A stretch of 64,000 nt of DNA. Origin: Neovahlkampfia damariscottae (taxonomy: Eukaryota; Heterolobosea; Selenaionea; Neovahlkampfiida; Neovahlkampfiidae). A program made the position numbers and the translations under genes. Position 1 is the first letter of the stretch. Each line of letters begins with the position of its first letter. The stretch is taken from NCBI GenBank assembly GCA_016618085.1, contig JABLTG010000020.1:1-64000 (forward strand), written 5' to 3'. Under the pieces are notes generated by a model. It had not been told where the DNA came from and ran no database searches. It saw only the letters and a program-made list of their open reading frames with translations. Shown in pieces: positions 10,950 through 22,507 of this stretch.

Positions 10950-12947
10950 ATGAACAAAAAATATAACAACTTCATTCAACATAACGAAAAAACAGATGTG
11001 TATTCAAGTAAAGGAGGTTCTAAGAGTATGTCAGAAGAATGTACACTTCAATTAGATTTTAAACCAGTCATGTACTTTGAAGTCTCATTTATTTCTCTCT
11101 CCCAAAATGCTTCAATTGGATTTGCCCCATCAAAACCAAATTGGAAATCACAAGAATTTTGTGGTAAAACAGATGGATCCATTGGATATTTTAAAAATGG
11201 TCAAGTTTTTGATGATTTCAAAACTTCTTCTGCCACAATTGAATCATTTAATAGTAATGATACCATTGGTGCATACTGGAACACAAACTCAAATGAAATT
11301 TGGTTTACAAGAAATGGAAAAAAGTTATATAGTGCAGGTACAAATTTTATTGGAGCAAGAAGTGTTAATTTATCTGGTAAACTTTTACCAACAGGTTTGT
11401 TTAAATGAATATTTAATAATAAGTTACAATTACACATAGTTCAAGTGATTCATTTAAAGTTAATTATGGTGAAACACCTTTCAAATTTGATATTTCAAAA
11501 GAAGTACCTGAATTTAAAATTGAAGGTTTAAAAGAACTTGAAACATCAGATGAAGAAGATGTTTCAATGGATCTTTCAAGTTTTATTAATAATAAAGAAT
11601 CATCTGATATTCTTTTTGAAACTTGTGATAAAAAACATATTTTTGGTCATAAAATTATATTAATTTCAAGAAGTGAAATATTTAATGAAATACTTTTAAA
11701 ATCAAATGTAACTAAACTTGAAATACCATATGATTATAATATTGTTATAAAATGTATTGAATATTTATATACTGGAAAAACAATATTAACAAAAGATAAT
11801 TGGGAAATGGTTTTAAAATGTAGTGATAAATATGGTATTGTAGGTCTTAGAAAAATGTGTTTTGAATTTATTGTTAAATCATTAAATAAAAACTCTGTAC
11901 TTGAATATATGAGAAAAGCACAAAATAATGGTAAATATTAAAAATATTAATGTTGTAGAATTTGATTTTGATGCAACTGATTTATTAGAACGTTGTGTTA
12001 AATTTGTTGAAAAGAAAGCATATGAAATTATTCAAACACCTGAATTTTTAGGATTATCTGAAGATATTATTATAATGATGTTAAAAAATACAAATACATG
12101 TGCAGATGAATATGATTTATTTAAATCATGTATTAAATGGGCAGAAAATAAAAAAAAGAAAGGTGATGAAAGAGAAATAAATGAAATATTAAAAAATATT
12201 TCACTTTATATTCGTTATCCTCAATTAAGTGCAAATGAATTAGTTAAAAAAGTTAAACCAACAAAAATATGTCCACCTTCACTTTATAAAGAAGCATTAG
12301 AATATATTGTTGGTCCAGAATATACAAAACCGGATATATTAAAACAATTACAATTTGAAGCAGTAAACTATTATATAAAATTCATATTTTTAAAGAGATA
12401 TTCATCATTTTCAGGAACAACTATTCTTGATGCAAAACAATCATTACTTCTTCAAAGATGGTTACCACTTTCAAAAAAAGGATGGAAATGTGTTTATAAA
12501 GCAACAAAAGATGGTTTTGCATCTTCAACTTTTAGAAGTAAATGTAATGGAATCAAAAATACAGTAGTGGTTATTCAAAGTACAAATGGTAATATTTTTG
12601 GTGGTTTTGCACCAATTGCTTGGTCAAATACAGGTAGTTATACTCATGATAGAACTTCTTTTTTATTTTCACTTAAAAATCAAGATAATAAACCATGTAA
12701 AATTGATAACTATGGTACAAATGCAAATTCAACTTATAATAACTCATCTTATGGTCCAACATTTGGAGGTGGTCATGATTTATATGTTGTAAACAATTCA
12801 AATACAACAAACTCAAGTTATTCAAATCTTGGATATTCATATCGTTATGTTGGTGGTACATATGGTTCAACTCAAGCAAAGAACTTTTTAGCTGGAAGTT
12901 ATAACTTTAAAACAACAGAAATTGAAGTTTTTAAAATGGTTGAATAA
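10950..12947 (+). CDS. SPRY-BTB-BACK-TLDc protein
   Basis: join(10950..11394,11424..11930,11959..12362,12396..12947), 635 aa. Residues about 20-150 form a SPRY domain (GFAPSKPNW, then GSIGYFKNG, DTIGAYWNTNSNEIWFTRNG). A BTB domain at about 200-310 starts SSDILFE and includes HKIILISRSEIF; a BACK-type helical region follows; and a TLDc domain fills about 465-635 (GWKCVYKATKDGF, FGGFAPIAW, FGGGHDLYV). A cullin-3 substrate-adaptor role is suggested by BTB-BACK in other systems. Introns are 29, 28 and 33 nt; the last (12363-12395) is in frame with no stop, so retention would insert 11 residues. A second TLDc protein lies at 43.8 kb. Confidence 0.85.
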
Positions 12948-12987
12948 ATTCATAGTAAACTTAAAAATTATTAGAATAGAAAATAAA

Positions 12988-13425
12988 TTAATTTATTTTT
13001 TTAATTTCAACTTCAAATATTAAAGTTGCTTTTCCTGGTATCTTTGGTGGTGAACCATGATCACCGTATCCTAAATCACTTGGAATTACTAATTTTCTTT
13101 TTTCTCCAACACAAGCACCTAACATTCTAAAAAGTTGTTAAAATACATATTTCACTTGTTTTTACCCTAATTCCCATCCTTTAATAACTTGACCTTCACC
13201 TAATTTAAATGTAAATGGATCATTTCTATCATAAGAAGAATCAAATTTTGTTCCGTCTGTTAAAGTACCCTTGTAATGAACTGAAATCATATCACCATCA
13301 GCTGTTTTAACATCACAATTTTCAGGTCTAAATTTGATTCCAACTTGTAATCTTCCTGTGTCATATTTAGTTTTACAAGAAATTAAAACAAAAAATAAGC
13401 ATAAACAAAAAAGTATTTTCATCAT
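12988..13425 (-). CDS. Secreted FKBP-type peptidyl-prolyl isomerase
   Basis: complement(join(12988..13126,13166..13425)), 132 aa. A signal peptide ([17 protein letters not shown]) precedes a single FKBP domain with the usual order of motifs: [49 protein letters not shown] and DLGYGDHG. Length matches ER FKBP2/FKBP13. No HDEL-type retention signal is present (it ends VEIKKIN). The 39-nt intron splits the GWELG/MLGACVG junction. It converges on the TLDc gene with 40 bases between stops. Confidence 0.92.
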
Positions 13426-13564
13426 TTTTGTTGTTTGATTAAATTGTCCAATAAAAATCATTGATAAAAATAAAAATCTTAAATTTATTTTTCGAATGAT
13501 ATTAATTTTTTTTTATTCAAAAATGACTTATCAAAATTAAATGGATGTATCTTTTTTTTTTGAA

Positions 13565-14079
13565 TTAAAAAGTAAATATTTCGATTACAATTAATATTGG
13601 ATTTCCTATAACTAATCCTTTTGAAATTGGACCATAATCAAATGAATCAATAGAATTATTTTTATTATCTCCTTCAACCTTTTAAAAATTAAAAATAAAA
13701 TATAAAATACCCATAGTTTTCCTTTTGGAATCATTGTACTTTCTCTTATTAATACATTCAGTTAATATTTATTGAAGATAATTATTACCCATCATAATGA
13801 ACAATATCACCTGATAATCCTGATATTCTTTTTACAACTAATATATTTTCATTTGGTTTTCTAAATATTATTAAATCATTAATATCATATTTTTTTTTAA
13901 ATTTTTTAACTAAAATAATATCATTATTATGTAATGTTGGAGACATTGATTCACCAGATATCTTTCTTATTTAATTCTATTTTTTTATTTACTTTATAAA
14001 TTGAAAATACATAATTTTTAAATATTGAATATATTGAATAACATCCAATAAATTGAAATATCATTTTATTAATTTTCAT
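13565..14079 (-). CDS. Mitochondrial inner membrane protease subunit (S26 family)
   Basis: complement(join(13565..13678,13711..13744,13789..13961,13993..14079)), 135 aa. Processes sorting signals of inner-membrane and intermembrane-space proteins. The N-terminal hydrophobic anchor is followed by SGESMSPTL with nucleophile Ser34, VVKRISGLSGD with general base Lys73, and VEGDNKNNSIDS, the signature of the IMP1/IMP2 (type I signal peptidase) fold. Exon 3 is only 34 nt. Introns are 31, 44 and 32 nt. Whether it is IMP1 or IMP2 cannot be decided; no partner gene lies in the window. Confidence 0.88.
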
Positions 14080-14148
14080 TTTTGACTTCAATTATAAAAA
14101 TCACAACAACAAGAATGATGATATGATTGGTCAATGAATTCAAGTATT

Positions 14149-14904
14149 TTATTTTAATTTTGAAATCTCTTCAATTAAATGTTCACATTCTTCTTCTTTT
14201 TTTAAATATTTTTGAACTAAATCTTTGTTACGTTGTGAAATACTCAATAATTCTTTTTTTGTTTCTTCATTTTCTTGTAATAATTTATTATATTTATCCG
14301 TTAGATTATTTAAATTTCTTTCAATTTTTGAATTTTCATGTTGACATTGAACTACTTTTTCATTTTGTAATTTTAATTCTAATTTTATTGACTGTAAATC
14401 CTTTTCTGTTTTAACTAAATCCTTTGCAACTACTTCAAATTCTTCTGCTTCTTTTACTCTATAACCATCTACTTCCTTCAGTCTTTCTTCTAACATTTCA
14501 TTATCTTCAATTAATTCTTCATTCTTTGATTGTAAATCATTCTTTAATCCAATTATTAATTGCATTTCTTCATTTGTAGCTGCTAATTCATCTTCATTCT
14601 CTTCTAAGTGTTCTCTTAATCCATCCATTTCATCATGTAATTTATTAATATCTTCATTTAATTTGGAAATATTATTTTCTGACTCTTCTTTTTCATTTTT
14701 ATTTAATTCTTTTAATCCTTCAATTTCTTTTAATAAACTCTTTTCAATTTCTTCAAACTTTAATATTTCTTCTTTTAAAAATTTTATTTCTTTTTCATTT
14801 TCTTTAGTTTTATTATTTTTTTCTTCAAATTCATTATTAATATTTAAACAAATAAGATTTAATTCTTCTAATTTATCACTCAAACTTTTAGTGTTGTTTG
14901 ACAT
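14149..14904 (-). CDS. Coiled-coil protein of unknown function
   Basis: 251 aa, single exon. Almost the whole length is Glu/Lys/Leu/Asn-rich heptad sequence, predicted as a long parallel coiled coil (for example DKLEELNL, then EENEDELAATNEEMQLIIG, then LTDKYNKLLQENEETKK). No other domain, signal or TM segment is seen. I do not recognise it. Start is the first ATG after an ATCCAATCA element read on the minus strand at about 14915-14922. Confidence 0.75.
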   Translation of the reverse strand: MSNNTKSLSDKLEELNLICLNINNEFEEKNNKTKENEKEIKFLKEEILKFEEIEKSLLKEIEGLKELNKNEKEESENNISKLNEDINKLHDEMDGLREHLEENEDELAATNEEMQLIIGLKNDLQSKNEELIEDNEMLEERLKEVDGYRVKEAEEFEVVAKDLVKTEKDLQSIKLELKLQNEKVVQCQHENSKIERNLNNLTDKYNKLLQENEETKKELLSISQRNKDLVQKYLKKEEECEHLIEEISKLK

Positions 14905-15071
14905 GATGTAGTTGATTGGATAAAAATGTAAAAAAATCAGAATGATTTATGAAAATATTTCATACACAAATCATCAACATAAATAAAAGAAAAAATAAAA
15001 ATAATAAAATTCCCAAAAATAGAATAGAGTTTATTGATTGGTTCATTGGACAAAAAAAAGAAACGTCTCTC

Positions 15072-18000
15072 ATGACAGTAAACCGAAGTAATTCATTCTC
15101 ATCGATTTAGTCACCTGGTAAATTGACAACCTCAATTTCTACACCAGACTCTGTTTTAAAAAAAAAAGAAATTTATGAACAAGAGAATGGACATAGTTTT
15201 GAAGAAAAAGAAGAAATTCCAAGAACAAAACAAATATATCTTTTAAAGCATTGTCATGAACCAAAAGATAAAGATGAATCTTTAATGATTTTACATGATG
15301 CACTTTTGCACACCAAAAATATTCATAGTTGGATTGAGTTAGGTTTATTCAAAACTTTATGTCATATTTTAACATGTGATGTTGTTTCACGTGAAACATT
15401 TCAAATTTTAGAAAAAGTAAGTAATATAAAAGTCTAAACAACACTAAACAGATTTTTATTACTATTTTGAAGTTACCTTCTTTTAATACATTTTTTGATG
15501 AATTAACAAATTATATGGATCCAAATGCGAATTATGTTCCTTTAATTTATATGATGTACAATATTATGAAAGAGAATCCAAAAATAGTTGAAGTAATATT
15601 ATTTTTAATTTTCTAATTATTCAAAGATGTTTATTGAACAAAGTGGAACCAATTTTTTATTAGATTTTTATCAAAAGAATTTAGCAAGTCAAACTACACG
15701 TAAAAGAACTTATGCGCGTCAAAATAAATCATATAAAGATCAAATAGCTACACATTTTCAAGAAGATAATCCATTAAGTCCAAAAATACAAAGTTTTCAA
15801 AGATCAAGAACATTTACAACAAGTGGTGGATATTCACCTTCAAATTTTAGATTATCAATGAATAAAAAAGGACAAAGAAAAGGTTCATTTGTACCATCAC
15901 TTACTTTACCTGTTACACCTGGAAGAGAACCAAGAAGTTTTTCACGTTTAAGTCGTAGAACTGGAATATTTGATGATGAAATTTTAAATTTTAATATTGG
16001 ATTAGATACAGTTAGAACAGATCCAAATGAATCAAAAAGTAATAAAAATAATAATTAAATTTTTAGAACCAATGAATGAAATATTTAAAGGACTTGGAAA
16101 GAAATTAGGAGAAACATTTATTATGAATGATTTTAGTACTTTATTATCAATAAAAAGAGAACTTGAAAGAGATGGTGATATATTTTGTAATGATGATGAT
16201 GATGAACAAGACACTTCATTCTCTACTCCAAAACAAAATTTAATGGATATTGATTGGATTATAAATTATCCAAAAGATCGTAATGTTAGAAAATGGTCAA
16301 TATTATTAGTGTTGAATTTAATTTATAGTGTACCTTTTGCAAGAAAAGTATCATTTTTTTATTTTTATTTTAAAAATTTAATTATTAGTATTTTAGAAAT
16401 CCAGTTAATTTTTTTATGGTTGAATTAAATAGTTTAAGAGAATATAATGAAGTAATGAAAAGTCCAACATCAACAACTAGTTTAGAAAAGAATATAATGG
16501 ATGTAATGTATAAAATAATGTCACAATTTGCAGGAGATGCAGAAATACATTATTTTTCATTATGGAAAAAAGCAACAAAATCTAATGAAATTGCATTTAA
16601 GAATGAAGATGTTTCAAAATATGATTTATTTTTATGGAGATGGTCAGCATTTGCAGAGAATTCAGTATCTGAATGTAATTTTATTCAAATTAATAATCAA
16701 CTTCAAATATTAAGTAATTATATGAAACTTAATACATCAAGAGTTAGTATATCACAATGTTCATTAGTTTGTGTTAGTAGTTTAGTTAAAATAATGGATT
16801 TATGTAGAGATAAATTAGTATCATTATTACCAAATAATGATGAATTAAATGAAGGAGGAGGAACAAAGATAAAATATTCATACAAAAATTCAGAATGTGT
16901 TTTAACTATTCATTTACTTTTAGAATTATTTGATTTATTAATGAATTCACCTGAAAATCATCCTTTAAATCTTGAATTTTATTATTTTTTATTTATTGAT
17001 AATGAAATTATTCATCATTGGATACAAGGATATACACAACATTTATTTTCTTTAAAAGAACCAACTGAAAATTCACTTTCAATTTCATTAAAAGAACAAA
17101 GAGAAAAAATAATATTACATTTTAAAAGTTTAATGAAATTAATGGATAATTTAAGAGAAGAATTTTTAGATCAAGAAGCAAAAAAGAAAATGGAAATTGA
17201 ACATAGTGAAGATAGTTATGCAAAAGCAGATTATATTAAAAATAATGTAATGTTAAAATTTGAATTTTTAGTAAATCCAATTGATGGTATTATTTTACGT
17301 TTTCTTGCAAATGAATCAATTGATTTAATTTATTATTCAGTTAAAAAAATTATGCTTCAATTTTTAGAAAAATTATTTTCAATTCATAATATTTCATTTT
17401 TATCAGTTGAAAATTATTGTAATTCTTATACAAGATATCATTTTCAATCTTTTATGAAATTATATGTTTCACCAAAAACTGATAAAAAAACAATTGAATT
17501 ATCAATTCTTCATTTAAAAATTTTAAGAGTTTTTTCTCAAAATAAAACTCAAATACTTGATGATGTTTTATTTAAAATGAAAATTGTTGATTTTCTTGCA
17601 AAAGAAATTAGTTTAGAATCAAAATATCCTCCTTCTTTAAAAAAGAAAGATGTAAAAAATAATGATAATGATAATAATTCGGATTATAATTCGGATTATT
17701 CGGATTATTCGGATACTGATTCAGATGATATTCCATTAGATTCTCCAAGAGAAAAACCAAAATTTGGTTTATCTTTGAATTTTTCAGGTGCAAATGCAGG
17801 TTGGGGTAATGATGAATTAGCAAAAGAATCAATGCAAGCTTCAGATGAAATTGATCCATTTTCAAGAAAAAATAGTTTAGTTAATATGGATGATTTAGCT
17901 TCACCAAAAAAAAAGATATCTTTGAAAGATTTTGGAAATAAATTAAAATTAAGTCTAGGAAATAATGAAAAAATGAAAGTTCCACAATTAAAAGTAACAC

Positions 18001-21000
18001 CAGAAGTTAAAGAAGATGATTCAGAAAAATCAAATAGTGATACTGATACTGATTCAGATATTCCACTTGATTCACCTTCAAAACCAAGTGGAATGAAAAT
18101 ACCAGGATTAAGTCTTGGTGGTAATTCAAAATCAGGTGGTATGAAAATGCCAGGATTAAGTCTTGGTGGTAGCTCCAATTCAAATATTCAAGGAAGTGCA
18201 AAAGATGATTCAAATAAATCAAATAGTGATACTGATACTGATTCAGATACTCCTCTTGATTCACCTTCAAAACCAAGTGGAATGAAAATACCAGGGTTGA
18301 GTCTTGGTGGAAATAAACCAAGTGGTATGAAAATGCCAAGATTAAATATGCAAAAATCAGAACATTCAAAAGATGCATCAGATAAATCCAATAGTGATAC
18401 TGATTCAGATACTCCTCTTGATTCACCTTCAAAACCAAGTGGAATGAAAATGCCTGGATTAAATCTTGGTGGTAATTCAAAATCAGGTGGTATGAAATTA
18501 CCTCCAATGAAGAATAAAGATATAACTGAAGAAGAAGAAGAAGAAGAAGAAGAAGATCCAACAAATGTACCATCAATATCAAAAATACCAATAAATGATG
18601 ATAGTGATGATGATCATACTAATATTGCATCACCATCACGTGTTAAAGTACCAACAATGGCAATGGGATTTAAATTAAATATGACAAATGTAGTTGCAAT
18701 AGATGATAATCAATTTGAACTTGGACCTGTAAAAACAACTTACAAACCACCTATTTCTCCGGGAGAAGTTGAAAAAAAAGTAGAATTTCAATTATCACCA
18801 ACATTAGATTCACCAAATAATTATTCACCAGGTACAGGTAGAGAATCTGAAAATGATGATGAAAAGAAATATTTTAGAGAACATAAAGAAGCACTTACAC
18901 AAAGAAATATATTCATTAATAGAAATGAAATGAAAGAAAAAGAAGAAGAATTAGATAATGAAACATTATATTTTCAAGAAATTGAAATGAGAAAGATGTA
19001 TTTTGATTCTGATTTACATATTGAAATGATTGCATTACTTATGACACTTTTAATTACACCAAAAGATACATTAGATCAAAAATATACTGATGATTATCCA
19101 GTTCAAAGAGGAATGTTAAATATACCACATTATTTACATCATCATATAAATCATCCTGATAATCAAGATATTATTCCAAAACTTCATTCAGAAATTGTAA
19201 AAATTGGAAGAGGTGCAAGAATTTTATTTAGACTTGTTTGTAAAAAAATGTTTCAAACCAATATTTATTCAAACAAGATTAAAAGAATTGGAGTTGGTGG
19301 ATTTGGAACAGTTTGGCAATGTAAATTACCATTTTCACATTCCAATCTTGATACTGTTGCAGCTAAAATGGTTGAAGTACCAAAAGATGTACATAGTAGA
19401 TGTGTTGTACATGATGTATTTACAGAAATATTAGTTATGGATTTATTTAAAGGTGATCCAAGAATATGTCGTATGTATGATTATGGTGTTGATGATGATC
19501 AATATTATATTATAATGAAAGAATATAGAACAAGTTTAAGAACTTGGAGAGAAAAACAAACAACACCTTTATCTCAATTATTACCTCTTTATATGAGAAT
19601 ATTTTATAAAGTTTTAGAAAGTATTAAATTTTTATGTGATCATAATGTTAATCATTTTGATTTAAAATGTGATAACGTATTTTTAGAACCATTTGAAGGT
19701 GTTTCAGATAAAGATTTTTGGAAGAATACTGCAGAAGATCCAAATTTTAAATTAGTTTTAGGTGATTTTGGTACTGCACATTTATTTGCAACTGAAACTG
19801 ATGCATATACAACTAGAAATAGAGGAACTGATTGTATTAAAAGTCCAGAAATGTTAAAAATTGAATTATTAAAAACAACAAATAAGAATTATGATAGAAG
19901 AAAAAGAGTTGGTGCAAATAGTGCATCAGATATGTGGAGTTTAGGATGTTTATTTTTTGAATTATTAACAACAGAATATTTATTTAATACACCAAATTTC
20001 TTTTTAGTTGTTACAAATGATAAATTTAAATTAATTTCACAAGAAAGATATCAAATGTTAGGATATAATCCAATTTTAATGGATATTTTAACTTTTATTC
20101 TTGTTAGAGATCCAGAAAGAAGACCAAATATTGAAGATATTATTAGTAGATTTAGATATTATATGACATTAGTACCTTTATATGAAGAAATGAAAAAAAA
20201 AGGAAAATTTCAAGGTATTAATTCACCAAAAGTTACTGCAAGAATTGAATTTAAAGATATTGAACAAGTTAAACAAAATGATATAATCAAGTTAGATAAT
20301 GAAGAAAATGAAAAAAATGAAATATTATTAACACCTGTTACAGCAAAAGTAAAAATTGATGGTATTAATGGTGATAATATTATACCATATTTTTGGAGTA
20401 AAGAAGATACTGAATATTGTGAATATCATTATTCTGAAATTATAAAATCAAAATTATATTTATCTGGTGATTCTGTTGCATTAGATAAAAAAATGTTAGA
20501 TAAATTAGGTATTACACATATTGTAATTTGTTCAGATAATAAATCACCTTATAAAAAATGTTTCTTTTATTATGAATTTAATTCAAATACATCAGAATTA
20601 CCAAATGATAAAAATGCATTTATTGAATATGAAGATGCATTTTCATTTGTTAGAACTGCAATTGCAACAAAAGGAAAAGTATTAGTTTATAGTGGAAAAG
20701 GATTAAGTAGATCTGCATTATTTGTAATTTCATATTTACTTCATACCTATAATCTTTCAAGTTATGAAGCATATCTTTATGTTCATAATTTAAGACCTGC
20801 AATTAGACCTGAAATACTTTATTCATTTTTAAATTATTTAAATGATGCTAAATTTATACAAAAACCTATTCATGATTATGAAAGTATGTTAAATACAAAT
20901 GAAAAAGTAAAGAAATGGGTAAGTAGAGTAAATGGTGGAATTGATACAAAAAAGTTTAATATTAGAAAAGCTATTCAATGGTATAGATGTTTATGTGGTG

Positions 21001-21476
21001 CATGTTTAATTGGTTTAATTAGTCCATATCATCATGGTTCAACAGTTTCAAAAATGGGTTATTCATTGGTCAATATTTTAAAAGATTTATGGCCATCTTT
21101 TCTTGAAGAAATGAAAGCAGTTTATTTTTATGAAGCAAGTTCAGTTAAATTTGCAATTACAACAAAAGATAGATGTTTCTTGGATGAATTTGGTTTAAAA
21201 GAAAATTGTGAAAAATATGTTCGCAAAACTTCGGCAAAAAAGAAATTTACAAATTCTGAATGGGTTTTATATCGTTGTAAACATTGTCAATGGGCAACTC
21301 ATGCAATTCGTGAAAAATCAAAAGGAAATACAAAATCAGAAAAACCATCAAGAGATTTACCTCAATTAGATGAAGTTGATGTTGCAGTTGTTTCAAATTT
21401 ATTAACAAATTTACATTATACAATTGAAGATAAAGTTGAAGATGCAAGACCTGCAAGTCTTTTAAGTCATTTTTAA
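15072..21476 (+). CDS. Giant protein kinase fused to a pseudo-dual-specificity phosphatase
   Basis: join(15072..15077,15111..15416,15452..15592,15627..16038,16067..16347,16389..21476), 2077 aa. Residues 1-880 are helical, armadillo-like in feel. About 930-1095 is a low-complexity repeat array. A protein kinase spans about 1345-1640: GVGGFGTVWQC loop, VAAKMVE lysine, HFDLKCDN catalytic loop (HRD reads HFD), LGDFGTAHLF, and SPEM in place of APE. A DSP-fold domain at about 1730-1876 has YSGKGLSRS where HCxxGxxRS is expected: Ser1817 replaces the Cys and Tyr the His, so it should bind but not hydrolyse phosphates. A C-terminal 190 residues with a CKHC motif is unrecognised. The first exon is just ATG ACA; five introns are 28-41 nt. 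Kinase substrate unknown. Confidence 0.85.
18034..18500 (+). repeat. Coding tandem repeat (Ser/Asp plus PSKPSGMK units)
   Basis: Inside the kinase/pseudophosphatase gene, three to four imperfect copies of a unit of about 130-190 bases encode SNSDTDTDSD then PLDSPSKPSGMK then MPGLSLGG. A degenerate extra copy starts near 17700 (SDTDSDDIPLDSPREKP). Copies match closely at the nucleotide level, including the codons for PSKPSGMK, so the expansion looks recent. Confidence 0.8.
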
Positions 21477-21568
21477 AAGAATAAATATTTTTTAATTCAA
21501 TCAGTTATGGAATCAATTTTATACTTCTTCTTCCATCTGATTGGATAAATCAAATTTCTTTGAAGTAA

Positions 21569-22400
21569 ATGAAAAGTATTGATAATGAAGATTTTACAGA
21601 TCCATATGAAGCAGGTATTTATTATATGAAAAAGAAGAATATAAAAGGAAAATTATTATTTTGTATGGTATTTCATTTTTATTATTTTTTATTTTTAGTT
21701 AGCAGGTTCCATTGCATTCAATACCAATTTTGAACATTCAGATTATGATTTCTTTGGTGTTTATGTTTCAAATTTAAATAATTATTTAGAAATAGAAGAT
21801 GAAAAAATAATAGATATTTCTACTTCTTTATCAGGTTTATTATTCTTTATTAATATTTTTAAATAGATGAGAAACCTGATTTTGTATTATATGAAGTTGG
21901 TAAATTCTGTGAAGGTATTATATTAGGACAACCATTAATTATATTATCATTTTATTCAAATTTAAATTTATGTTATGAAACAAAAGAATGGAAAGAATTA
22001 AAGAGACATAGAGAATCATTTATATATCAACAAACTATAAAAGGTATTTATAAATATATTAATATGTCTCTCTTTAGGTTTTATTAGTTATATTAAAAAT
22101 CAAATAAAAATTATAAAAGAAAGAAAAAATAAAAAATATTCAAAACCATTATATCATTCATTTCGTTTATTATTTGAAATTGAATCAATGATTAAAAATA
22201 AAGAACCAATAATGTATTTTGAAAATGAAAAAAAAGAATATTTAATGAATATCAGATTACAACAAAAGAAAAAGAATGAATATTTAAATGAATTAAAAAT
22301 AAAATTAAATGATATATTATTAAAAATGAATGAATTGGATTCAAATTTTAAAAGTATTGATATATTAAATGAATGGTTAATAAAAGTTAAAATTTATTAA
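21569..22400 (+). CDS. RlaP-like pol-beta superfamily nucleotidyltransferase
   Basis: join(21569..21667,21699..21834,21867..22043,22078..22400), 244 aa. Residues 34-55 carry the minimal nucleotidyltransferase signature: AGSIAFNTNFEHSDYDFFGV, with GS and DxD catalytic metal ligands. DFVLYEVGKFCEGIILGQP follows, matching the alpha-helix after the active site in the predicted nucleotidyltransferase family COG3541/RlaP (RNA-ligase-associated in bacteria). The rest is basic and helical. Introns are 31, 32 and 34 nt. A TGATTGG element lies at about 21538. Substrate unknown; a tRNA or RNA repair role would be analogy only. Confidence 0.72.
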
Positions 22401-22498
22401 TATTATTTAAACTTATAGTTCATACTTTAATCAACATTACAATCATTTACATTATCAAATTTGATGATAAAAGTATCTTTTCTTCCGAAGAGAATTAA

Positions 22499-22505
22499 CC
22501 AATCA
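22499..22505 (+). promoter_or_regulatory. CCAATCA element 2 bases before the ATG
   Basis: CCAATCA at 22499-22505 is separated by two A residues from the start codon (22508) of the succinyl-CoA ligase gene, giving CCAATCAAAATG. The same nine-base context precedes the ATG at 27007. An initiator-like role with a near-leaderless transcript is inferred. Confidence 0.6.
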
Positions 22506-22507
22506 AA

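Noticed and set aside
18007-18591. Long minus-strand frame in the kinase repeat region
   Set aside because: Arises from the repeat array; composition (His/Leu-rich) is an artefact of antisense reading.
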